Assembly: GCA_013397865.1 (NCBI GenBank) | Contig: VZTI01002795.1 | Coordinates: 147,768 to 211,767, forward strand | Source of the DNA: Struthidea cinerea | Taxonomy: Eukaryota > Chordata > Aves > Passeriformes > Corcoracidae | Direction: 5' to 3' | DNA: 64,000 nucleotides | Part shown: one piece after another, positions 25,201 to 34,560 of the stretch | How positions within the stretch are numbered: position 1 is the stretch's first letter | Layout: every line of letters starts with the position of its first letter | Program-made: the position numbers and the translations under genes | Notes under the pieces: model-generated | Told to the model about the DNA's origin: nothing | Seen by the model: only the letters and a program-made list of their open reading frames with translations | Database searches by the model: none

Positions 25201-28200
25201 ACTGAAGTTTCAAAGAAAAGCTATGCAGAAACAAGGCACTACCTAAAGATTAGCAGAGGCGTTAGTATTTGGCAAAAGGCCTAGAATTCCTTCTCTCACT
25301 AAGAGGATAAGCTGAAGCACCCTTGCTAGCTTTGTTGTGCCATTAAGAGAAGTCTAATACTTGTTTGCCTGATACCTGTGTCAGAAATAAATGAAATGGT
25401 GCAAGTGAGACGTTTCAGGAGCCATGCTTACACTAGAAAGTGGATCTTTGCAAAGCTACAGCTACAGCTCAGTACTTGAATCTACTTGACTGCATTTCTT
25501 CTCATGCTTTTCCCTTTTATGGGCTTGGAGCAGGTACCCTCCAGTTCCCCCTGCTGAAAAGCCCATCAGCAACCGGGCTGCATGCTCCTGAAGTACAGCT
25601 TCCTCTTCAGACTGATCTTTAGGGAATTCTGCTAGTTGCTCTGACACTGCTCTACAAAACAAGACAAATCACAGGAAGTGGAAATAACCAAGGTAACTTC
25701 ATAAGTGCACTCCTGATCTGAACTCAAACTGGTGCATTAGATTCAGCTGCCACATTTCTCATTCTCATACTGTAGACACTTACCTTCATCTCCTTATGTC
25801 ACTGCAAGCTTGACATGTATAAGTACATACAGATACAAGTACTTGCTGACATATTAGAATATACTTCTATTCTGGCTGGTCAATATTCCATTTTTTAGTT
25901 GCTGTCCAAAGCAGAACACTAACAGCACCATGTTTATGCAAAAAAGTGCCCAAACTTTCTCAAGTCCTATAAATAATTTGATTCAGTTCCTCTGCAACCA
26001 AGTCTATTCAGTGTGTACATGTAATAAATATGACAACTTCTGTGATGTTGTAGGAGTGTGTAGCTGGGATGGAAGTCTAGTATTTCCTTCATGACATAGT
26101 TAATCAACTAACTCATATTAAAAAGTTATACATGTGTATTTTGTAGGTTGCCAATTATAACAAATACAAATTTCAAAATTACAGCAAATATTTTTCCTGC
26201 GCATGTATTAAAAAAACCAAGCCCTAACCACATAATTTAGCTAATCAGACAATAATAACACAAACACTGAGTATTACTACAGGAGGCTGACAACGAGCTG
26301 AAATTCACGAAGTCTTAACTAAACGGTCAGAACTATTTATGTTGCTGTTCAGTGGCTGGTATGAGGAAAAGGTTTACATTCATTTCTGCAAGGGACAGAC
26401 GTAGGCACTTTACTCCAACCAGCGCCCAGTGACAACGTAAACACAGTCTCACATAAGGCTGAATGACAAGGACTAAGTTATTCACTCTGTATGGTTGTTA
26501 ATAACTAAAATTATCTAAAATAATTTTAAAATAAATAAACAGAAGTTCCGTTTCAGGCCTCAGTAAATTTTAGAAAAAATGACTCAGCAAAAAGTGTTAA
26601 GGTGCCAATTGAGCAAAGGTTACCAACTTAGTGAGTTAACAGAATGCTGTACTTTTAATGCATGATGAGGAAAGAAGCAAAAAAATCCCTGTAGCATAAT
26701 TAATAAATACTACTACTATATTATACTACAATCAATCACAATAATTTTGTTATTTTTTGCCTTCCACAAAAGATTCTGACTCATTTGTGATCTGTCAGCA
26801 GCTGAGCAGATTGTTTAATTTCTCTGCATGTTTCTGTGTTTTGTCTACACAACAAAGATCAGGTAAATTTAACTGACCACAGTGCAGATAGATATTATGA
26901 GCAAAGCATAAAATATTTACAGAAAATTGCAACTATAAACATTTTCTCCAATAATTTTATTAATAACTTCAAAATAATCACATTGTACCGTCAAAATACA
27001 CTTTCTACTTACGTGTTTTTCCACATACAAGATTCTGTAACATATTATTAATATCACTGCAGGTATCTATACATTTATAAACAATGATCCATGTAGAAGT
27101 CTTTCTAAGCCAACCTGGCTTTCGTGATGTCTCAATGTATTTATACTGGTTTAGAGATCCTTTAAGTAAAAAGCTCATTTCTAAATATTTTTATGCAAAG
27201 TGGGGAAAAAAAGCCCAAACAACAGAAAACAAAAAAATACCTCATTTATCTTCTCTTCAGATTTCTCATCTCGGTTATTTCTGAATTCTTCATTTATCTT
27301 TTGTCTTGCAGCTAAATAAAGTAAACAAAAAACTAAAGCGTGAACAAAAATTGTATTTTGAATTTGTCACTGCCCCAAAGTTAAGAATCTTAAGTCATTT
27401 ATGGCACCTTCCTGGGGCACTCTGATTGAGGGCTTTCAGTGCAGGATTTCCACGTAATTCACGTGATGTAACATTTTAAGTTGACTGGCATACAAACAAA
27501 ATAAGATTCACTATTTAGCATTCTGTATTGCATACAGAACATGGTTTACTAAGAAGAGCAGGATTAATCCCTTGAGGAAAAACCATGCAGAGAGAATTAA
27601 TTCTAATGCTTAGTACAGTTAAACATGCTTTGGCTGGACTGAAGAGAGTAAGTTAAAAAACAAAAGAAAAAAAATCTCCCAGGAAGATCAGGAAGATTCA
27701 AAAAAAGAGATGTGTCCCTTCCAAAATATGGATTGGGTGCTTGAATCTAAGAACCATTTTGTTTTTGTTTCAAATTAAAGGATGTCTGGTTACGGGCATA
27801 CAAGTTTTCCCGATGATTACTTGAAAAATATGGAAGAGAATGTAAAGAAAGATTATGTTAAGAATTCTCTTTCTCTGTATTTCGAGAAGAAAAGTTCCAC
27901 AGAAATACAGGTAAGCATACACCACATAAAACAAGTATCTCACCTTCAAGGGCTTTGGTATCATTTTTAAAAACTTCTTGCCGTGTTCTGTGCAACAACT
28001 TAAAAACCTTCAAAACCTGCCAATACAACATCAATAGAATTTACTTATTTGCTAGCAGGATTGTTAGTTAAAATTAACATTTTACAATTGAAAATGTTTT
28101 GGTTGAAATTTCGTGTTGTTTCCACTTAGTACAGAATTTGATATGGAATCAGTATCTAAGATGCTTTACTTAAATTCCTGATAAAAAATCTTGCAGTCAA

Positions 28201-30084
28201 AGCAGATGTGATGTCACCAAAATCTTAAGACAGGTCTAGATATTTCAAATTACCCTACAATGCTGGCACCACAATCCTAAATAAGTACGTGGCATGATGG
28301 GAATACAATCCTGAAAATACACAGACACAAGCATTATTTATTGTGCCAACATCAAATAAACCTGACAAACTGGAATAACTCTAAAAGTCAAGTTACTTGA
28401 AGGCACTGTCAAGGGTACATCAGTGGATATTCTCCAGCTATTGAAAAAGACAGAAACAGAAATGGCTGAAGTATTCTCATTTAATAATCTTCTACAGGTG
28501 CTGTGGCAAAACCAAAGCAAAGTCCTTCCCTTAAATATAACTGCCAGGTCAGCAAATGAAAACTTCAGTGAAAGCAATCACTCAAAAAATTAGGATTTAC
28601 AATGTAGAGAAGACACACCTGAATATGGATGAAAAGCAAAGCCCCTGAGAATCACAGCTCACAGTCATGTGGTTTTGGTTGATCATTCATACAGACTGTA
28701 ATGAATTACTGAAATCCTCAAGTCCTTATGAGACTTTTTTGGTGTTTGCCACAGACTGAAAAGAATCTCTGACAAGCACCAGAAAAATGTAATCTTGATA
28801 ACCATATGCCTTTTGAAGCTCCTTGTAGTACTCCCTATCATGTTTTGGCATCTCTAGAGGGCACAATTCCAGGTAATTCATAATAATCTTAAATTGTTTT
28901 CTCACTATTAGTATTCCAAATATTTTTAGAAGGACATAGAGGAAACACAGGGCTGTAACTTGGAAAAAAACCAGAAAATGAACAGAGCCACGTTGTCTTT
29001 AATTACACCATTCCCTAGATGAGTGTATCTGTGGAAAGTAAATTCACTGAATTAAAACACAACAAATAAACTTCTTGCTTTGCAGATTATTTTAACATAC
29101 TACAGTTTTTCTACCCCACAATATTTTTGCCATCTCTGCAGATAGCAAATTAATATTACAAGTTGTTTTATGTTGAAGACATGTATGGTAAAACTTGAAG
29201 TATTTTAAGGTTATTCTGAACAATTTGATGAGCCATTTTCAGGCATCTTCCTGATAGCCTTACAGCTGTCTACAGCTTCCTCACAAGGTGAAGAGGAGAG
29301 GCAAGCACTGATCTCTTCTCTCTGGTACCCAGTGACAGGACCCAAGGGAATGGCCTGAAGCTGTATCAGAGGACACTTAGGCTGGGTATCAGGAAAAGGT
29401 TTTTCACCCAAAGGGTGGCTGGACACTGGAACAGGCTCCCCAGGGAAGTGGGCACAGCACCAGCCTGATAGAGTTCAAGAAGCTTTTGCACAACTCTCTC
29501 AGGCACATGGTGTGACTCCTGGAGATGGTCCTGTGCAAGACCAGGAGCTGGACTTGATCATTCTTGTGGTTCCCTTCCAACCCAGGATATTCTCTGATCC
29601 TATTTCTGCAAACTCCTCCTGAAAAATTTTCACCACACCTGCCACAGAGCAGCTGTATTAGATGGACTTCATCAAGCCACATTAATGCAGACTCCCCTGA
29701 CCTCTACAGTCACCTGCTTTAACAAAGAGCTCCAAGAATACCTCAGTCTGTTGTACTCCCACAACTAGGCTTCAAGACACTTCTGAAAGAGGTACCGACA
29801 GGACATCACACCGTAGTAATGAAAGGGTTTAAAAATTCGTTAAGTCTTTGTTTTTCCGTCTCTCACGAGACGTGCTTTAGATGCATTTCAACCTCTGCTT
29901 ATCACGTCTCGCTTCCTTTTCCCGCAACGGCCTTTGCCTGCACACCCCTACTTTTTTTTACCTAAAAAAGCCTACGTCTTGTCCTGAAAGCCTACGTCTT
30001 TTGGCTCTACAAAAGCTACAAAGCTCCAACCTCCCAGCAAGGATACAATATGTGTGTGTCACTCGCCTGCCCGCGGCTCCCCAT
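22135..30084 (-). CDS. LYRM7: LYRM7 (MZM1L), complex III assembly factor, 5 coding exons
   Basis: The coding sequence joins 30084-30067, 28016-27944, 27311-27241, 24738-24657 and 22211-22135 (321 nt, 106 residues plus stop); all junctions keep frame (phases 0, 1, 0, 1). LYRM7 is a mitochondrial matrix chaperone. It binds the Rieske protein UQCRFS1 and helps its iron-sulfur loading before insertion into respiratory complex III. Visible features are a degenerate LYR motif L14-H15-R16 in the segment LLHRTRQEVFKND, the downstream conserved F40 (INEEF), D25 (the residue altered in human LYRM7 deficiency), RTSVIQAIHTD (67-77) and the tail block VPRKDLL (84-90). Length matches human LYRM7 (104 residues). 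The start is supported by a good Kozak context and by a six-codon first exon as in human. The gene is head-to-head with HINT1. Assignment is by remembered family sequence, and the exon structure fits closely. Confidence 0.95.
24657..24738 (-). CDS. LYRM7: LYRM7 coding exon 4
   Basis: This 82-nt exon is bounded by ACTAG before it and a consensus GTGAGT donor after it. It encodes residues L55 to I81, including RTSVIQAIHTD, the most conserved LYRM7 block. Confidence 0.96.
27241..27311 (-). CDS. LYRM7: LYRM7 coding exon 3
   Basis: This 71-nt exon is bounded by an AG acceptor (27313-27312) and a GTATTT donor. It encodes AARQKINEEF and then a charged segment ending EEKINE (residues 31-54). Confidence 0.95.
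27944..28016 (-). CDS. LYRM7: LYRM7 coding exon 2 (LYR motif)
   Basis: This 73-nt exon is bounded by TTGGCAG before it and GTGAGA after it. It encodes residues V7 to E30 plus one base, including the LHR form of the LYR motif and D25. Confidence 0.95.
29245..29605 (+). mobile_element. CR1 LINE 3' fragment inside LYRM7 intron 1
   Basis: It reads sense on the plus strand: a CCCAGTGACAGGACCCAAGG block, GGAATGGCCTGAAGCTGTATC, a TTTTTCACCCAAAGGGTGGC block, GGAACAGGCTCCCCAGGGAA and a terminal GGTTCCCTTCCAACCCAGG block. This is the CR1 3' UTR order. It is oriented against LYRM7 transcription. The open frames around 29211-29682 on the minus strand are shadows of it. Confidence 0.9.
30067..30084 (-). 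CDS. LYRM7: LYRM7 coding exon 1 (MGSRGQ), GC splice donor
   Basis: It encodes six residues after a GGCGGCC-ATGG start. It ends in CAG followed by GCGAGT, a GC rather than GT donor whose other positions fit the strong consensus seen at GC donors. The phase-0 junction matches exon 2 exactly. The nearest GT, four bases further on, would break the frame. Confidence 0.85.
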
Positions 30085-30112
30085 GGCGGCCGCCGCCCGC
30101 ACCGCCCACCGA

Positions 30113-30134
30113 CGGAAGTGGCGCACCGGAAGTG
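30113..30134 (-). promoter_or_regulatory. LYRM7: Tandem ETS/GABP (NRF-2) sites of LYRM7
   Basis: CGGAAGTG at 30113-30120 and CCGGAAGTG at 30126-30134 (plus-strand reading) lie 29-51 bp upstream of the start codon with GGAA cores 14 bp apart. Paired ETS sites near the start site are characteristic of nuclear genes for mitochondrial respiratory proteins regulated by GABP/NRF-2. This fits the role of LYRM7. Binding is inferred. Confidence 0.7.
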
Positions 30135-30292
30135 ACGATCCAGCCCGAGCCACGCCCTCCCGCGCCGCGCTGCTGCCGGTGCCCCTGCCAGTGCTGCCCC
30201 ACCGGGCGCCGCTCGCCGCCGCCGCCGTTCCGAGCAGCCTTTGTGCCCCCGCCCCGCTGCCTCCGCCGGCGGGGCTGACGCGGCCGCCACAG

Positions 30293-30880
30293 ACTCACAG
30301 CAGGGACTTCCAGCTCGGGCTGGAAGGGACCACAGTGGCTCATCTGGGCCAGCGTCCCTGTTCAAGCAGAGACCTCCCGGAGCACATGGCACAGGATTGT
30401 GTCCAGACGGTTCTACCCCCATTGGGGGAGACTCCACAACGTCTCTGGACAATCCGCTCCCGTGCTCGCTCACCCGCACAGCAAAGAAGTTCTTCCTCGT
30501 GTTCAGGTGGGACTTCTGTGCATCGGTTTCTCTCCATTGCCACTGAGAAGAGCCTGGCTCCCTCCCTTCACACACTGACACACATTGAGAAGGTCCCCTC
30601 CCAGTTTTCTCGAAGCTGATCAGGCCAGCACCCACAGCCTTTCCTCCGGAGAGAGATGCTCCCGTCCCATCTTCACTGCCCTCTGCTGGACCCACTCCAG
30701 GAGCTCCACGTCTCTCTCTTACTGGGAAGCCCGGAGCTGCACACAGCACTCCAGATGTGCCTCACCAGGACACAGTAGAGGGTTAGGAGCACGTCCCTTG
30801 ACCTGCTGGCATTGCTCTTCCTACTGCACCCCAGGACACCACTGGCCTTCTTGGCTATCCAAACGGTGCCCATCCTCGGT
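30293..30880 (-). mobile_element. CR1 LINE fragment upstream of LYRM7, antisense
   Basis: It starts ACAGACTCACAGCAGGGAC, a degenerate antisense CR1 3' terminus. It continues with the antisense GGCTGGAAGGGACC block, a ACAGCAAAGAAGTTCTTCC block near 30480, TGCTGGACCCACTCCAGGAG near 30687, and CACCCCAGGACACCACTGGC near 30830. Its 3' end points at the LYRM7 promoter. The adjoining GC-rich tail to about 31080 may be more CR1 5' sequence but I could not assign it. Confidence 0.88.
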
Positions 30881-32859
30881 ATGCCAAGGTCTGGCGGGGG
30901 GCTGCCACTGCATGCAGGAGGGGCTGAAGGGGGTCCACAGTAGGCAGGCAGTGCTGCCCGCAGGCTCCACTCAGTCCACTGGAGCTCTCAGTGGCCCAGG
31001 GACCCCTGACCTCTGAGGGGAGCCAGGGGCTGCTCCCTGTCCAGCACTCCCTCCCCAAGGTCCGCAGAGCACTGCCCAGGGTAGCATAAAGACCAGTGTG
31101 CTCTACTCTTTCTTCTGAATAAAAATCTAATTGTTTCAAATGGGTAACTGGACAGCCATCAGTTTGTTTGCAACACCTAGAATGGCCAATAAATGATTAT
31201 GTTTGCTGTTGCTTCAAATCGGTTTTTATTTTGCCAGACTGTTTCCTTGCTCTTGCATTGGCAACTGCCTTGCCAATGGCAGTTCAGAATCCTTCCATAC
31301 TGGGGTGCCTTCTCCTTTCCCAGCCTATTTTTTCACCACTACAGAAGAAAAGTTGTGGTTCCTTGTTTCTGTGCTTATCAGTAGCATCTCAGAATCTCTC
31401 TGATTCGTAGGTACCCAGCTGTACTTAGAAGAGGCCAGCTGCACTTTTCAAGGACATGTTTGGTTCCCAGGATGAGAGCTGCCAAGCTGGCAGGCTTTTT
31501 TTCTGCTGGCGTTATCTGACAGGCATTTTCTTCTGTTCAGTTATTTCTTCTCTCTAGTCAGGTCATTTTCTTGACTGCTCACATCGAGTTCCCCGCAGCC
31601 CTGGCTTGCCTTATTCACACCCTGGCTGACCAGCCCAGCCTTGGCCCAGCCATATATCATGGCCATGTCTGGTACTTCTATAAAACTGAATTGCCATTCT
31701 CTTGAAAAATAAACAAGCTTATAGTTCAGTAACACATCATTCAGCATTAGCTAAAGGCAGCATAAGGATTTTCTGTGTAATCAGCTTTACTGCTCACTAG
31801 GCCTCTAGCTTCAATACACAGTCCATTTAATAATTTAATTGCAATTACATTGTAAGCTAATTGAAATATGGGAACGCTAAACTATTACTCAATAATTTTA
31901 ATATTTTATTGTTAATTAATACTTAACTGTAAGCATCTACTAAATACTCCTTTTTACTATGTAACTCAAAAATAAACTCAATCTATTAGCAGAAGTGATG
32001 TTTATTCATAGATTTATTTCCAAGAATAATTATTGCAGATGTGAATGAATGAATTAGACCCTTTGAAAGTACATTGTTTTATTCAAAATAATATATCTTT
32101 TGCTGTTTACATGGTGAGACAAATATATGCTGAAGTCAACTATACAAAAAAAAAAGTTTTTGCTTTTTCAGAGAAACCTTTAACTTGTCTCTTTATGTCT
32201 TCTCTTAACACAGAAATATGCTTTCTAGACTGATTCCATGGCAGCCTGTGGAACTACTTAAAATATATTACCATGTGCAAATGGATCCAAAATAAGTATT
32301 TGTATGTTAAACTCCTGAGTCTGTCTAGCTAGTAATATCAGATCTTCTATTCTTTCACAAAAGGCATTTAATTACTGAGAAGATGGGGGAATAAAATTAA
32401 TCATTTATTTGCTGAATAACCATGGTTAGACAGCAATATAATTCAAAGAAATTCATCCCTGAAGCACTTCTTTTAATTGTCGTAAAGCTCCAATACCATC
32501 TGTAGGACATATACATGTCAAAAGATCTTAATCCAGAACCACCAGCTGAGGAAGAGAATATAATTTCAGTGTTTAATGTGCTTTATCAGACTTTTGTTCA
32601 GGGTATCTCACAATAAACTATTTCAGAGTTATTACCAGAAATATGTGACAAATTGTGCTCTTTTTGTAACAAGTTCAGGTAATCAGCTGCAGAACCATAT
32701 TAGGTTTAAGCTACTTAGCAGTATGTATTCTGTGCCTCCCTCCAGAATGCTTTCCTGTGAGATTTTTGTCTAGAGACAAATATATGTAAAAGTCTATATT
32801 AATATCTTCCTAAACAAGTCTTCAGGGAAATCAATCTATTTTATTTGTGAAGTTTAGAA
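30881..32859. other. LYRM7-HINT1 spacer, mostly unassigned
   Basis: The first 200 bp are GC-rich and may extend the preceding CR1. The rest is AT-rich with no recognisable exon or repeat. Confidence 0.4.
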
Positions 32860-33645
32860 AATCATAGAATCTGGAATGGTCTGGGTTGGAAGGGACATTA
32901 AAGATCATCTAGTTCCAATGGCCCTACGATGGGCAGGGACATCTTTCACTTGACCAGGTTGCTCAGAGCTCCATCTAGCCTGGCCTTGAACAATTCCAGG
33001 CATGGGGCATCCACAACTTTTCTAGACAACCTGTTCCAGTGCCTCACCATGCTCACAGTAAAGAATTTCCTCCTCATATCCAACTTAAACCTCCAATCTT
33101 GCAGTTTAAAGCCATTCCCCCTTGCCCTGTCACTACATGCCCTGTAAAAAGTCCCTCTCCTTCTTTCTTGTAGGCTTCCTTCAGGTACTGCAAGGCTGCA
33201 ATTAGGTCACCCTGAAGTCTTTTCTTTGAAAGGGTGACCTATCCCAATTCTCTCAGCCTGTCCTCAAAGGAAAGGTGCTCCATCACTCTGATCATCTTGG
33301 TGTCCCTCCTCTGGACTCACTCCTACAGGTCCATGTCCTTCCTGTGCTGGGACCCCAGAGCTGGATGCAGTGTTCCAGGTGGGGTCTCACCAGAGCAGAG
33401 CAGAGGGGCAGAATCCCCTCCCTGGCCCTGCTGCCCACGCTGCTTTGGATGCAGCCCAGGACACGTTTGGCTCTCTGGGCTGTGAGTGCACATGGCTGGG
33501 TCATGTCCAGCCTCTCACCCACCAGCACCCCCAAGTCCTGCTCCCCAGGGCTGTTCTCAGTCTCCCAGCCTGGGTTGATAGCAGGGGCGGCACCGATCGA
33601 GGTGCAGCACCTAGCACTTGGTCTTGTTAAACCGCATGAAAATGA
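32860..33645 (-). mobile_element. CR1 LINE fragment upstream of HINT1, antisense
   Basis: The left end AAAATCATAGAATCTGGAAT is the antisense CR1 terminus. It is followed by GGTTGGAAGGGACATTAAAG, the GGGGCATCCACAAC and CCTGTTCCAGTGCCTCACCA blocks, TCTGGACTCACTCC near 33311 and a ACCTAGCACTTGGTCTTG block near 33610. Segment 33328-33527 is almost identical to 53867-54066 in another CR1 copy. It ends about 680 bp before the HINT1 start codon. Confidence 0.95.
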
Positions 33646-34079
33646 AGCTTTGTTGTTACTCTTCTAGGTTTCTCTGTTTTTTTCCCTGCTTTTTTATTTC
33701 TCCTATTTCATGACTGGTGTCATATCTATTAAAAAAAAAAGCAGCAGTTACAACTAGATGTATAGGTGTGTAACTTTTGTGCTGCCCTCTGTGAATTACT
33801 GCTTGGCCATATTGATTAGTTTGTTTCATGGTTACGAAATTACTTGTGTGCAGAAGGGCTGACACATTAAACTGACCTTCTACACGATCCTGATTCCAGG
33901 AGCACCAAACACCTGCAAACTTGTATGGAAAAGCTAACGGCAGCCCAGCCCGAAGCAGTCTGCAGAGGCTTGTCCCAAGAAATCACACAGATATTTGGGT
34001 TGGATTTGAAAAGCAGTACTTCTGCCTGCAACAGCCTCTCCCGGGATCGCACTACTTTCTGCGGAGTCACATTTCACTT

Positions 34080-34560
34080 TGCAACGTTGATCCCTACGCG
34101 GCGGGTCCAAAAGTTCCTCCGCCCCGGATCCCTCCGCAACTCCCGGGTCAGCGAGGGCGCGCCATGCGGGAGGCGGGACAAGAAGGAGAATGACAGGCGG
34201 AAGCACCAATCAAGCAGGCGGGCACGGCCGGCGTCCGGCGTTGGCCCAATGAGCGCCGCGGGGGGCGTGGCCGCGGGAGGAGGCCGCGGCTGACGGCCGG
34301 CGGGAGCCGCGCAGGAGGCGCCGCCATGGCTGACGAGATCAGCAAGGCGCAGGCGGCGCGTCCTGGCGGGGACACCATCTTCGGGAAGATCATCCGCAAG
34401 GAGATCCCCGCCAACATCATCTACGAGGACGAGCAGGTGCGGGCGGTGCAGGGGCCGGGGGCGCCGTGGAGGCGCTCGGGAGCGCGGCGGGGCGGGCGGG
34501 CGCCTCCGCGCCTTCCTGCACCGTCCCTGGAGCTGCATCGGGCTCCTTGCCAAGGGTCGA
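34080..34560. promoter_or_regulatory. HINT1: HINT1 CpG-island promoter
   Basis: A dense CpG region spans the upstream flank, exon 1 and the start of intron 1. Two CCAAT boxes (34206-34210 and 34246-34250, 40 bp apart) and a GC-box-like GGGGGCGTGG at 34261-34270 lie 55-120 bp upstream of the start codon. No TATA box is seen. This is a housekeeping-type promoter, and the start site is inferred to lie near 34280-34310. The long open frames 33925-34293 (plus) and 34074-34553 (minus) are GC-driven by-products. Confidence 0.8.
34326..34436 (+). CDS. HINT1: HINT1 coding exon 1
   Basis: It encodes residues 1-37 (MADEISKAQ to YEDEQ) from a GCCGCCATGG Kozak start. It ends CAG before GTGCGG. Reading through into the intron would replace the HIT core with unrelated sequence. 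Confidence 0.97.

Larger units (their letters stand above)
30055..30292. promoter_or_regulatory. LYRM7: LYRM7 CpG-rich promoter
   Basis: A CpG-dense, TATA-less GC-rich block covers exon 1 and about 200 bp upstream of the LYRM7 start codon. A CR1 copy abuts it at about 30293. Long open frames crossing it on both strands (for example 30050-30619 and 29958-30749) are by-products of high GC content plus CR1 sequence. Confidence 0.8.

Noticed and set aside
29967..30000. Direct repeat of AAGCCTACGTCTT, 20 bp apart, in LYRM7 intron 1
   Set aside because: A single short local duplication with no further structure, though near the promoter.
29958..30749. 263-codon minus-strand frame and overlapping plus-strand frames (30050-30619, 30585-31016)
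   Set aside because: They run through the LYRM7 CpG island into antisense CR1. High GC removes stop codons; there is no conserved domain, and the real LYRM7 exon 1 lies in another reading.
34074..34553. 159-codon minus-strand frame across the HINT1 promoter and exon 1, and plus-strand frame 33925-34293
   Set aside because: GC-rich shadows of HINT1 exon 1 and its promoter. They are arginine/proline/alanine-rich with no domain.
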